Shown one piece after another: positions 9,931 through 21,700 of a stretch of 64,000 nt of DNA; the first letter of the stretch is position 1; each line of letters opens with the position of its first letter. The notes under the pieces were generated by a model, which was not told the origin of the DNA, made no database searches, and saw only the letters and a list, made by a program, of their open reading frames with translations. Both the position numbers and the translations under genes were made by a program. The stretch comes from Haberlea rhodopensis (Eukaryota; Streptophyta; Magnoliopsida; Lamiales; Gesneriaceae), in contig CAJQUN010000024.1 of NCBI GenBank assembly GCA_907163345.1, forward strand, positions 4,216,001 to 4,280,000. Reading direction: 5' to 3'.

Positions 9931-10490
9931 CTGTCAATAGGAACGAAACAATAAGCAATCCAGTACAAATTGCACTGAAGCAAGCATCAAAAATCGCATC
10001 AAATAAATAAACGAGATAAACAAAAGAACAAACAATATAAGATCATCATGAGATCAAATCATCATTCATGAATATCCCTTCAACCTAAATCATTGATCAC
10101 ATAATTACATCATTCAGGAATACGATAGAAGGTACCTGAGAGTAACCATAATTCATTCCTTGTGAGAATGCACCCTAGTTAACAAGTTGTGCAATTCACT
10201 GAAATAGCAGTATAACATTGCCCATCAATAACATTTAATAATCATGTTAAAAACAGAGAATAAATGATAGTGAGGCAAAATTTGGGGTAACGACTCTCAC
10301 CACATCGGCCATTGCAAGGCATATAGCCCGCACAACACAATATACTTGTGACAAACAGCAGCAAACATATTTTGGTTCCCTGCAAGTAGGTCTCACTACA
10401 AGAAAGTAGGTCTCCCTTGGAAAATCAAAGAAATTTAATGGTATTCCCTAAGGAAAATAAATAAAATAACAGCATGGAAATGATATTTAC

Positions 10491-10588
10491 CTAGTGCAAA
10501 TTTCCATGGGTTCTGGCATTAGTTTACCATCAATGAACACATAGAGTAAGTCACGCTTCAAGAAATCACGAAGAACAACAATATTATT
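10491..10588 (-). pseudogene. Unassigned exon-like conserved stretch (unit A)
   Basis: Minus-strand acceptor-like CTTTTCAAG precedes an open stretch beginning NNIVVLRDFLKRDLLYVF and containing DGKLMPEPMEICTR, followed directly by GTAAAT, a donor-like site. The same stretch occurs at 14506-14603 (B), 27082-27178 (C, one base shorter), in D split by the insertion at 43332, and at 56858-56955 (E). The splice-like borders and protein-like composition suggest another captured exon; I do not recognise the gene. Confidence 0.4.
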
Positions 10589-11064
10589 CTTGAAAAGCGA
10601 AGACAAAGAACAACGGTTGAGACAAAGAACAAAAAATAGAATCACTCAATCACCAAGCAATAAAACTCATTTAGTTTATTAAAACAAAGATCCTGATGGA
10701 GATAAACCAACTTAATTATTATGATATTGTCACTTGCCTTAAGCTTTTAAACTTTATTATTTTCTTTTTTAATTTTGTCAAATTAAGCCCAGCAACATTT
10801 TAGATTGTATTGTATTTTCGAAGATGTAAATTGGTTTTAAGATCACTCTTGCCAATTGGGAATCACCATGTTCCATCCAAAAGAAAGCATGGGAATTGTT
10901 AAGTGTGAGATTAGAAGATTTTTGTAATATTGTATAACAATATTAAGGCTGTCAAGACATAATGTTGTTCCATGTCCACAAACCACTCCAACTAAATTTA
11001 GAGGCAAATTTATTCTATTTCTACATTTTAGTCTCCAATCTTAAGAATAAGTATATGCATCAAA

Positions 11065-11228
11065 TTAATAAATATCCGGATCTGAATTAAAACACAACAG
11101 AAGAGGTTGGAGACCATTAGCTTCCATGACTGCTGACTCTTTGGATTATTCTGCACAATAATTCTAACAACTTCTGCAGCCTTGCCCCTGATGTTATGAT
11201 GTGAATTTTTCAGCACATGTTGTTTACT
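11065..11228 (-). pseudogene. Captured exon fragment, Fes1-like Hsp70 nucleotide exchange factor (unit A)
   Basis: The minus strand has acceptor ATTTGCAG at the 11228 edge, then KQHVLKNSHHNIRGKAAEVV and IIVQNNPKSQQ. This is the armadillo-like segment of plant Fes1 (KNSH-x-NIR-x-KAAEVV...IVQNNP(R/K)SQ). Fes1 promotes nucleotide exchange on cytosolic Hsp70. Unit A lacks 4 bp relative to the other units right after KSQQ, which shifts the frame. Other Fes1 exons are not found. Confidence 0.75.
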
Positions 11229-11886
11229 CTGCAAATGTATGTAAGAAAGCAAGCAAACACACAAGAGAGATGGGATCTTTCAGCTTGTGCTTGAACCAAA
11301 ATAGTTTGAACATATCCTTAAATATCTGCATTAGATTTGGATATTTATGGGTTATAGTCATTTTCTCCTGAATTTATTTCCTCAAATTTGAAATTGAACT
11401 TCTAAATATACTACAAGTACAAAATAATGACCAGAGAATTCAAAGCAATGATTAATCTTTTACAGTAATATAAAACTTAATACTTATCGTATTAAAATTC
11501 TAATAATCATTACAATGTAATCAAATTTAGCCTTCAAATGTTTATCCTTTTAATAGTCAAATGACATTTCACACTTCAATAATTAATTAAATCCCCTTTT
11601 GAGTTGCTCAACTTTTTTGATTAATTATATTTTTAAATTCATAATTAAATTTTGGATTTTAATTATTCAATTTGGGCATTCAATTAGTAATAGGTAATCT
11701 GATAAAATAAATAAATAAGCATAGGTAATAATAATTTTTCTTTTAATTTAATAATGATATTGATTAAGTATTAACAATTGAGGTTTTTCTGCCATTACAA
11801 TTAATTTTCATTTAATTTGGGCTGCTCATCACTCAATGCATTTATTTTAAATTTGTCAATATATTTAATTTAGGGTAAAAAGCATA

Positions 11887-13050
11887 AAAACTCCATGTTA
11901 GATCAGGCAAGATTTGATCATGCCTAGATTAGGTCATGCCAAGGTAAGGTCATGCCCAGGTTAGATCATGACAAATTTAGATCATGTCAGTTTTATATCT
12001 GACGAGGGCCACATCATGCTAATTTTAGGCCATGTCAGTGTTAGATGATGACAATGTTAGATCATTCCAATATTAGGTCATGCCAATGTTAGATGATGCC
12101 GAAGTTAGATCATGCCAATGTTAAGTCATGCCCAGATTAGGTCATGTCCAGATTTGGTCATGCCAAGGTTAGGTCAGGCAAATGTTAGATCAAGCAAATG
12201 TTACATCGTGACATGTTTAAATCATGTCATAAAATTGGCATGACCTAATCTAGGTATGACCTGACCTTGGCATGACTTAATCTTGGTAAGATCTAACTTT
12301 GTCATGATCAAACACTGAAATGAGAGAACATCGTATGATCTAACCCTCGCCTGATCTAATATGGGCATGATCTAAACTTGTCCTGATGTAAGCTTTGCTT
12401 GATCTAAAATTGGGATGACCTAATAGGGGCATGCTCTAAACTGGGCATTATCTAGCATTAGGATGGCTAACATTTGCATGATCTAACTCTCGCCTGATCT
12501 AAAACTGACATGATCTCAATATTAGGTCATGCAAATGTTAGATCATGCCAAGGTTAAATCATGCCCAGATTAGGATATGCCAAGGTTAGGTCATTTCCAG
12601 ATTTGGTAATGCCTAGGTTAGGTCAGGCCAATGTTAGATCAAGCCAATGTTACATCCTGACATGTTTAAATCATGTCATAACAATGGCATGAGCTAATCT
12701 GGGTATGACCTAACCGTGGCATTACTTAATCTTGGCATGACCTAACCTTGGCATGATCTAACTTTGGCATGATCAAACACTGGAATGACAGAACATGGTA
12801 TGATCTAATCATCGCCTGATCTAATATGGGAATGATCTAAACTTGTCATGATGTAATATGCTAATCTAACATTGGCATGACCTAATATGTGCATGATCTA
12901 AACTGGGCATTATCTAGCATTAGGATGGCCTAACATTTGCATGATCTAACTCTCGCCTGATCTAACACTGACATGATCTAAACCTGTCATGATCTGACAT
13001 TGGATAGATCTAATATTGGCATGATCTAAGGGCATGATCTAACATTGATA
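11887..13050. repeat. 16-bp minisatellite double foldback, unit B
   Basis: Same 16-bp unit as in A, arranged forward (11887-12225), inverted (12230-12515), forward (12518-12675), inverted (12680-13050). This F-R-F-R order is also seen in C to F and suggests duplication of a foldback module. Confidence 0.8.
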
Positions 13051-13307
13051 TTACTTTTGAATAAATGTACACGAATAATAGTACTAAGGCTCGGGGTACA
13101 CATCTTCGGAATGAGTTGTTCTGCTTCGAGGTACATGTACGTGTTTGTAATAATAATAAATAATTGTAATAACAAAAATAATAATAACAATTGTATCATC
13201 CTGCTAGGGGTACGTGAACTGCCACGATCATGGCCCGACGAGAATGTGCACGAGAAATTTGCACCTGCTATTCACCATAAATGCACACAATAACTTTGAT
13301 CACGCGA

Positions 13308-13530
13308 CACTAGTAGAAAAATCGACTTTAGTGACACTAAAAAGCGTCGCGAAATGGGGTTATAGTGACGCTTTTACGTTTAGTTACCCTTGCTTGAGGC
13401 GTCGCGTAGGTGAGTGTTTCAATAGTTATGTAGATAGTGACGCTTGAAATAGTCACGAAAAGACCATATTCACGTCGCTTTAAAGCGTCACTATAACATA
13501 CATACATATTGAAACACCCACCTACATAAC
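13308..13530 (+). mobile_element. CACTA-like terminus with hairpin, unit B
   Basis: Same CACTAGTAGAAAAATCG start and GTAGGTGAGTGTTTCAATA hairpin as in unit A. Small differences include GTTACCC for GTGACGC at 13383. Confidence 0.6.
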
Positions 13531-13830
13531 GCTTTAAACAAACGTCATGAAAACAAAAGTGTACTATATATATTTCAAACACACTACACTTAATTGCAAC
13601 ACAATAACCTAAAAACAGTTTTTTTCCTTCGTTTTTCGTGTACATATAAAAACAAATTAAAAGCAAAAATCTGTATTAACTTAAAATCATGAAACCTGTC
13701 ACAAAATTATATCCAATGTTAAAGCATAAATTACAAAAATCTAGTAAAATTAAAATAATGTTGAATAAAAGTTAGTACAATTATCAAAGTTATTGCAATC
13801 GTTTCAAGTAGTTCGCACAAACTATCAAAG

Positions 13831-13946
13831 TCATCCTCTTGGACATATACCAAGTAGTTCACACATACTCTCTAGATATTCTTGCTCCATTCGACTCTTT
13901 TCAAGCTTTGGGATCCCACCAGCAAGAGTAATATCACCAATAATAG
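13831..13946 (-). pseudogene. HDDC2-like exon fragment, unit B
   Basis: Same antisense fragment as in unit A, with the GDIT...PK...EKSR block retained and an acceptor-like AG at its edge. Lone exon, so non-functional. Confidence 0.55.
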
Positions 13947-15079
13947 CTGTCAATAGGAACGAAACAATAAGCAATTCAGTACAAATTGCACTGAAGCAAG
14001 CATAAAAAATTGCATCAAATAAATAAACGAGATAAACAAAAGAACAAACAATATAAGATCATCATGAGATCAAATCATCATTCATGAATATCCTTTCAAC
14101 CTAAATCATTGATCACATAATCACATCATTCAGGAATACGATAGAAGTTACCTTAGAGTATCCATAATTCATTCCTTGTGAGAATGCACCCTAGTTAACA
14201 AGTTGTGCAATTAACAGAAATAGCAGTTTAACATTGCCCATCAATAACATTTAATAATCATGTAAAAAACAGAGAATAAATGATAGTGAGGCAAAATTTG
14301 GGGTAACGACTCTCACCACAGCGGCCATTGCAAGGCATATAGCCCGCACAACACAATATACTTGTGACAAACAGCAACAAACTTATTTGGTTCCCTGCAA
14401 GTAGGTCTCACTACAAGAAAGTAGGTCTCCCTCGGAAAATCAAAGAAGTTTAATGGTATTCCCTAAGGAAAATAAATAAAATAACAGCAGGGAAATGTAA
14501 TTTACCTAGTGCAAATTTCCATGGGTTCTGGCATTAGTTTACCATCAATGAACACATAGAGTCAGTCACGCTTCAAGAAATCACGAAGAACAACAATATT
14601 ATTCTTGAAAAGCGAAGACAAAGAACAACGGTTTTGACAAAGAACAAAAAATAGAATCACTCAATCACCAAGCAATAAAACTCATTTAGTTTATTAAAAC
14701 AAAGATCCTGATGGAGATAAACCAACTTAATTATTATGATATTGTCACTTGCCTTAAGATTTTAAACTATATTATTTTCTTTTTTAAGTTTGTCAAATTA
14801 AGCCCAACGACATTTTAGATTGTATTGTATTTTCGAAGATGTAAATTGGTTTTAAGATCACTCTTGCCAATTGGGAATCACCATGTTCCATCCAAAAGAA
14901 AGCATGGGAATTGTTAAGTGTGAGATTAGAAGATTTTTGTAATATTGTATAACAATATTAAGGCTGTCAAGACATAATGTTGTTCCATGTCCACAAACCA
15001 CTCCAACTAAATTTAGAGGAAAATTTATTCTATTTCTACACTTTAGTCTCCAATCTTAAGAATAAGTATATGCATCAAA

Positions 15080-15240
15080 TTAATAAATATCCGGATCTGA
15101 ATTAAAAAAACAAGAGAAGAGGTTGGAGACCATTAACTTCCATGACTAACTGCTGACTCTTTGGATTATTCTGCACAATAATGCTAACAACTTCAGCAGC
15201 CTTGCCCCTGATGTTAGGATGTGAATTTTTCAGCACATGT
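15080..15240 (-). pseudogene. Fes1-like exon fragment, unit B (5' truncated)
   Basis: Carries the NIRGKAAEVV and IVQNNPKSQQ coding stretch on the minus strand. Its 5' end (acceptor and the SKQ codons) is lost in the ~150-bp deletion ending at 15240. Confidence 0.65.
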
Positions 15241-15631
15241 TGAACTTCTTAATATACTACAAAGTACAAAATAATGACAAGAGAATTCAAAGCAATGATT
15301 AATCTTTTGCTGTAATATAAAACTTAATACTTATCGTATTAAAATTCTAATAATCATTACAATGTAATCAAATTTAGCCTTCAAATGTTTATCCTTTTAA
15401 TAGTCAAATGACATTTCACACTTCAATAATTAATTAAATCCCCATTTGAGTTGCTCAACTTTTCTGATTAATTATATATTTAAATTCATAATTAAATTTT
15501 TGATTTTAATTATTCAATTTGGCTATTCAATTAGTAATAGGTAATCTGATAAAATAAATAAATAAGCATAGGTAATTATAATTTTTCTTTTAATTAATAA
15601 TGCTATTGATTCAGTATTAACAATTGAAGTT

Positions 15632-17576
15632 TGTAATGCCTCGATTTGTTTTATACACATATGATATGATTATGGTGTAATTATATCAAATGGCAGTATG
15701 ATAATGGGGGTTCGTGTGGAACCAAGAATGAATTAATACATGTATGAAATGATATATGGCAAGGAATGAAACATGGAGTACAATGATTTGAATAGTTACA
15801 TATCAAGCAACATTAACTAATAGGCATTTGAATATGCATGTGAATTTAATTTCAATTAGAGTTGCATTTGAATTTGGATTTCATCTTCATGTACATGTTA
15901 CTTAACATGTCATTAACTCCAAATGACATGATAACAATTGATTTAGGGAACTAATGATCTTATATCAAGTGATTTAGGGAGGAGAATCACATAGTTTCTC
16001 ATCTTTCACCTACTAAAATCCTACACAAGCTCCTCTCCATCTCTTTCAAGTTCTTGTTGGTTTGAGCTTGGGATTCACTTGTGAATTGAGCTAGGAAGTT
16101 GTGTGAAGTGAAATTGTAATATCTTGGTAAGGAATTCATGGTTTTACACTTGAATTATGTAATTGATGTTGATGTATGTGAAGTGGAATATCAAATGTTC
16201 ATGTGAAGAATCATAACATGTTTATGCCAAGAATTGGATTCTAGGATGATAGAAACATGTTTATATGAACTTAGGGATTGCATGAATCATGGTTTCATGT
16301 GAAATTGTGGGTAGGAGAAGAAGTACCATGAAGATAAGCTCAAAATCGCCATTGTCTCGCTTTTTCTGATCGGGCCGATCGATCGAAAAATGGTCTCGAT
16401 CGATCGCCGCGAACAGTAAAATATTAAGGCGGTTTGAGCATGAGGCGATCGATCGGTGATTTTGAGGCGATCGATCGGTACATGTGGCGATCGATCGGTG
16501 CTTTTGTTCGATCGATCGGTGAAGAGTGAACAGTTCGGCGATCGATCGAGAATCTGGGGCGATCGATCGGTGATGGCAGATTGTTGAAAAATGTTAATTT
16601 TTTGTAGCATTTATTTTTGAAGCCTCTTATAACATGGTATATTGTTCATGTGTTTGTAGCATCATCACAGGGAACGGGGCAAAGAGGCAATTAGCCATCA
16701 ACGCCTGATTTATCGCTTTTGTTGTCGTATACCAGGTACGTGTTGACGTACGGAGTATAGATATTTTGTGATGATGATGTTATGGTTTTAATATCATATG
16801 ATTTATGTTATCTTTGTGTCATATGATCATATGCATGTGCATACATGGATTTCATATGATTGGGATGGATGCCTTGATAGATATGTGTATATACTTTGGT
16901 GAGATCATTGCCTTGATAGATATGCCAGGTTTGGTATATGCTTTGGCTGGGATCGTTGCCACGGATATACTACATATGCTTTGGCTTGAGAGATATATGC
17001 CTGGTTTGGGTATATGCTCTGGCTATTATCACAGATGAGTACAGTACTATGATATGTGCTGCTAATATGAAGATGTCATGTGGTTCCACTGACATATTGA
17101 GCTGAATAGGCATATCATATTGGGCTCGTGATAATAGGGTGATTGTTGAGATATGTCATGACATAGTGCATTTGTTGATGCATGATACAGAGCATTCACT
17201 ATTGATAATTTTATTGTGCTTTATCATTAATGTTATTGTTTTGATATTGCATTGAGATAGTTTTTATCTATACTAACGTTGTGTGAATGTTTCTGTAGGA
17301 ACTCTTAGATGTGGGAGGACGGGATGTGAGTCATTTTCCGCTGCGAGCTGAACCACTGCCTAGGAGTTATCTTGTAGTAGGTTGTTGTTGTACATATGAT
17401 ATGTAGTTGGTAGGTTTTTATAAACCCTGTAACAACTTAACTTGTAAGATACTCTTAATACCCTGTAACAACTTAACTTGTAAGATACTCTTAATCAGTG
17501 CATGTTATTACTTAATTCAGACTCACAGATGTATGTTAACATAATACATAATGGATTAAGTAACGAGGACCCCACA
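15632..17576 (+). repeat. 5' LTR of the unit B gypsy element
   Basis: 1945 bp, TGTAATGCC...CCCCACA. Contains eight CGATCGATCG palindromes (16376-16572), GGTACGTGTTGACGTACGG (16734-16752), repeats of CTTGATAGATATG (16870-16925) and a direct repeat of CCTGTAACAACTTAACTTG near the end (17425-17510). Confidence 0.92.
16376..16572. repeat. Cluster of eight CGATCGATCG palindromes in LTR
   Basis: Copies near 16376, 16397, 16446, 16468, 16488, 16508, 16538 and 16560, mostly as GGCGATCGATCGGTG, spaced about 20-50 bp. The sister cluster in the 3' LTR is 23137-23334, where one copy has mutated to GCGATCAATCG. Confidence 0.9.
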
Positions 17577-17580
17577 TTAG

Positions 17581-17597
17581 TGGTATCAGAGCAGTGG
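17581..17597 (+). other. Primer-binding site (tRNA-iMet)
   Basis: TGGTATCAGAGCAGTGG starts 4 bp after the 5' LTR. It matches the 3' end of plant initiator-methionine tRNA and is the usual primer site of such elements. Confidence 0.85.
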
Positions 17598-17760
17598 TTC
17601 GAGAACGGGATGAACATGGGTAGAGGAAGTGTATTAGGGAGTTACCTAAACACTTGAAAACATGTTGAGAATGGTAATATCATGTTAGGATTTGTAATGT
17701 AATGTTCTTCTAACATGTTTTATCATTTTGAATGTTATTGTTAACCCTTGATAAACAGTT

Positions 17761-18730
17761 ATGACAGACAGAGGGTATCATGAGGATGTTGGGGATGCCA
17801 TGAGTGGCAATGCTAGTGTGAGGATGGTGCATGTGCCACCACCACCAATTGAGCAAGGGCCAGTGGAACAGGTATTGTTGCCTGAAGAATTGACATTGAC
17901 GTAATTTCTGAGTTATCAGCCACCCATGTTTGAGGGGACTGAATCAGGGGAACGGGCGGAGGAATGGCTGGAACGCGTGGAACAGATATTTGTATCAGCA
18001 CCGTGTGCCAAGACTGCTTGGTTACGTTTAGCTGAATTTCAGTTGGCTAAGAAAGCTAGGATGTGGTGGAAATCCACAGTGCTTGAGCTGAGGGCTCAAG
18101 GACAGACAGTTAACTGGGATGTGTTTAGAACGAAGTTCCTTGAGCATTATTTCTCTGTTGCTGCAAGGCAGAGGAAAGAGGATGAGTTTACAAACTTGAG
18201 ACAGGGATCAATGACAGTATCGGACTGTGCTGTACAATATTCTTCCTTACTCCGGTATGTGCCACATATTGCTGTAAACACAAAGGCAAAGATCAGACAA
18301 TTTGTGAAAGGCTTGAGGCCTGAATTGTTTGATAGGGTCATGTCCAATAACCCGACATCATATGAAGAAGCATTGACTAGGGCTGAGATGGCTGAGATTG
18401 CCTTAGGGGTATACAAAGATGTTGGACAAGCCCAACCACCTACATCTGAGAGTATGAGACCTAAAGGAGAACCATTTAAATCACCACGAAGTGGTGCATC
18501 TTCCTCTCGATTTAGTGGAAAACGGTTTACAATGCGAAAGGGTGGTGAACGAGGTTCAAAAGGACAGTCTCAAGGAAGTAGTAGTAGTAGTAGTGGACGA
18601 GGATTACCATGTTTTAAATGTGGATGGCCACATTTTCAAAGAAATTGTCCACAGTTTGATACATTGGTTTGTTTCCATTGTGGGAAGCCGGACATGTGAT
18701 CCGTGATTGTCCTCAAGTGGGTGGACAATA
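17761..18730 (+). pseudogene. gag: gag of the unit B gypsy element (broken)
   Basis: Starts at ATG 17761 (MTDRGYHEDVGD). An in-frame TAA interrupts it before FLSYQPP (near 17900), where the sister element at 27950 has CAG. The capsid-like region then continues open from 17926 (FEGTESGERAEEWL, later LRPELFDRV). A first knuckle, CFKCGWPHFQRNC, lies at about 18610-18650. A second knuckle starts CFHCGKP but loses one G near 18690, which shifts the frame, and a TAG follows at 18728. Gag packages element RNA in cytoplasmic particles. Confidence 0.85.
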
Positions 18731-18743
18731 GAGAAGAGGACCC

Positions 18744-21700
18744 ATGTCAGAGAATACAGTACAACAAGGACCACAGAGCGTTCCACAGTCTGGTGGAGGA
18801 CAGAGGACAAGACTACCTCAGGCTCAAGTGTATGCATTGAACAGGGAGGAAGCAGAGGCAGCTCCTGATGATGTGATAGCGGGTAAGTGTACTTTGTTTA
18901 CTTATCCTGCTTTACTTTTGATTGATACTGGTGCATCACATTCATTTGTTGCACAAAATTTTATTGACCGGTATCATATATGCTCGTCTCCACTGTTGAT
19001 GCCTCTTTATGTTTCGACACCCATGGGAACTACTGTGATGGCTTGTCAGAGTGTGTCTGATTGTGATATTCAGTTTGAGACTGAGTATGGACTACAAGCT
19101 GATTTGATATTGTTAGATATGACAGATTTTGATTGCATCCTTGGAATCGATGTGTTGAGTAAATATCAGTCTATTGTGGATTGTTGTCAGAAGATAGTGA
19201 GATTTCAGTCTGATACTGGAAATCAATGGTTCTTCTATGGCCAGGGATCGAGGGCAAGGATTCCTTTGATATCAGCAATCCGAATGTCACGTTTGTTAGA
19301 ACATGGACATGCGGGTTATTTGATTTATGCCCTTGATATAACTGAACAGAAAAGAGAAAGGAAAGTGGAGGAGATACCAGTGGTTGCAGAATATGCGGAT
19401 GTGTTTCCAGAGGAGATACCTGGATTCCCACCGAGTCGAGAAGTGGAATTTGGTATTGATTTGATACCTGGCACTTCTGCAATTTCACGAGCTCCTTATC
19501 GGATGGCACCAACTGAATTGAAAGAATTGAAAACTCAATTGCAAGACTTATTGGACAAGGGGTGCATACGTCCTAGTGTATCGCCTTGGGGTGCTCCGTT
19601 TTATTTGTTAAGAAGAAGGATGGGACAATGCGACTGTGTATTGACTATCGACAATTGAACAAGGTAACAATAAAGAATAAATATCCTCTTCCTCGTATTG
19701 ATGATTTGTTTGATCAGTTGCAGGGATCAAGGATTTATTCTAAGATTGATTTGAGGTCAGGATATCATCAAATACGTGTGAGGGAAGGAGATATACAGAA
19801 GACGGCATTCAGAACTCATTATGGACATTATGAGTTTCTGGTAATGCCATTTGGAGTGACAAATGCTCCCGCTGTCTTTATGAGTTTAATGAATCGTGTG
19901 TTCCAGGAATACCTTGATCGTTTTGTCATTGTCTTTATCGATGATATACTGATCTATTCGCAGAGTGATGCAGAACATGTTCAACATTTGCATATGGTAT
20001 TGCAATTGTTGAGGACACATCAGTTATATGCTAAACTCAGTAAGTGTGAGTTTTGTTGACTAGTGTCGGCTTTTTGGGGCATGTAATTTCAGAAGAAGGT
20101 ATATCAGTTGATCCGAAGAAAGTCGAAGCAGTGTTGAATTGGTCAGCACCTACTTCTGTGCCAGAGATTCGTAGTTTCTTGGGTTTGGCTGGCTATTATA
20201 GACGATTTGTTGAAGGATTTTCAACAATTGCCAAACCATTGACACAATTAACACAGAAAGGAGTACCGTTTCGATGGTCGGAGGCATGTGAGCGTAGTTT
20301 TCAGGAATTGAAACATCGATTAACTACAGCTCCAGTTTTGATTATTCCATCGGAGCATGACAGGTTTGCCTTATATACTGATGCATCATTACTAGGTTTG
20401 GGTTGTGTATTGATGCAGGATAAACATGTAGTGGCTTATGCATCACGACAATTGAAGCCACATGAAATGAGATATCCAGTACATGATCTGGAATTAGCTG
20501 CCATTGTCTTTGCCTTAAAGATATGGCGACATTATTTATATGGTACATCGTTTACCATATATACAGATCATAAGAGTTTAAAGTATTTATTCACTCAAGC
20601 AGAGTTGAATATGAGACAAAGAAGATGGATGGATCTGTTGAAAGATTATGATTGTGAGATTGAATATCATCCAGGAAAGGCTAATCTTACAGCAGATGCC
20701 TTGAGTCGAAAAGTACATCATACGGCTGATGAGATGATTCATTTATCAGCGTTGATGACTTCTTGTTGTACTTTGGGTTATGATTTTGATGTGGAAATAG
20801 TGCCAATGCGGGTATCAACATTATTGGTTGAACCTGACATTTTTGACAAAATCAGAAAGGCACAAATGACTGATGATGAGGTACAACATTGGAAAGAAAT
20901 GATAAGTCAAGGACAAACATCACAGTTTGTACTTGCAAATGATGGAATTCTGAAATACAGGACTTGTTGGGTAGTACCTGTGATATTAGGACTACGCCAA
21001 GAACTACTACAACGTGCTCATTGTAGTAGATACAGTATACATCATGGAGGAAAGAAAGTGTATCATGATTTACGTACCCAATTTTGGTGGAAACGTATGA
21101 AACATGATGTGTTGAGCTTTGTGAAACGGTGTTTGATCTGTCAACAAGTGAAAGCGGAAAGACAGAAACCAGGAGGTGAATTACACAGTTTGGAAATTCC
21201 TCAGTGGAAATGGGAACATATCACGATGGATTTTGTGACTCATTTGCCACGGACGTCTTCTGGTTGCGATGCTATTTGGGTGATCGTTGACCGACTCACC
21301 AAAGTATCTCATTTCGTGCCATATTGTATGACATTTACATATCTGAGAATGGCACAGTTGTACATTCAACATGTAGTGAGACTACATGGTATACCAGTTT
21401 CCATTGTATCGGATAGGGATCCGAGATTTACTTCTCATTTTTGGGAAGGGTTACAGACAGCGTTGGGAACTGAAGTGCGGTTGAGTACAGCATATCATCC
21501 TCAGACAGATGGACAAACAGAGCGTACGATACAGACACTTGAGGATATGTTGCGTGCCTGTGTATTAGAGTTTGATAATTCGTGGCATGAGTCATTGCCA
21601 TTAGTGGAATTTTCATATAACAACAGTTATCAGTCTAGTATACAGATGGCACCATTTGAGGCTTTGTATGGGCGACGATGTAGATCGCCATTGTATTGGG

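Larger units (their letters stand above)
8305..11879. repeat. Tandem unit A (first copy of the ~4 kb composite repeat)
   Basis: Starts at AAGCATAAAAACT, the same phrase that opens every later unit (11880, 24447, 39857, 54206, 58268). Contents in order: 16-bp minisatellite foldback (8312-9045), AAT-rich and conserved block (9046-9302), CACTA-like end with hairpin (9303-9530), HDDC2-like exon (9816-9930, minus), unassigned exon-like stretch (10491-10588, minus), Fes1-like exon (11065-11228, minus) and an AT-rich tail ending TTTAATTTAGGGTAAA. Length 3575 bp. It is the shortest unit because its minisatellite is a single foldback instead of two. Confidence 0.85.

Noticed and set aside
9777..10010. 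Conserved 77-residue plus-strand frame (MQSFQVVRTNYQ...)
   Set aside because: It is the antisense shadow of the HDDC2-like exon, whose minus-strand reading matches a known family and has a splice border.
8305..11879. Each unit as a Helitron (TC start, CTRR hairpin end)
   Set aside because: TCCATGTTAG near the unit start is suggestive but unit A has TTCATG, and I could not find a convincing CTRR end with hairpin. Left as an open possibility only.
16376..16572. GCGATCGC-like palindromes as a sign of cyanobacterial HIP1 or plastid-transfer DNA
   Set aside because: The motif is confined to LTR clusters and is GGCGATCGATCGCC, not HIP1; the surroundings are clearly plant retroelements.
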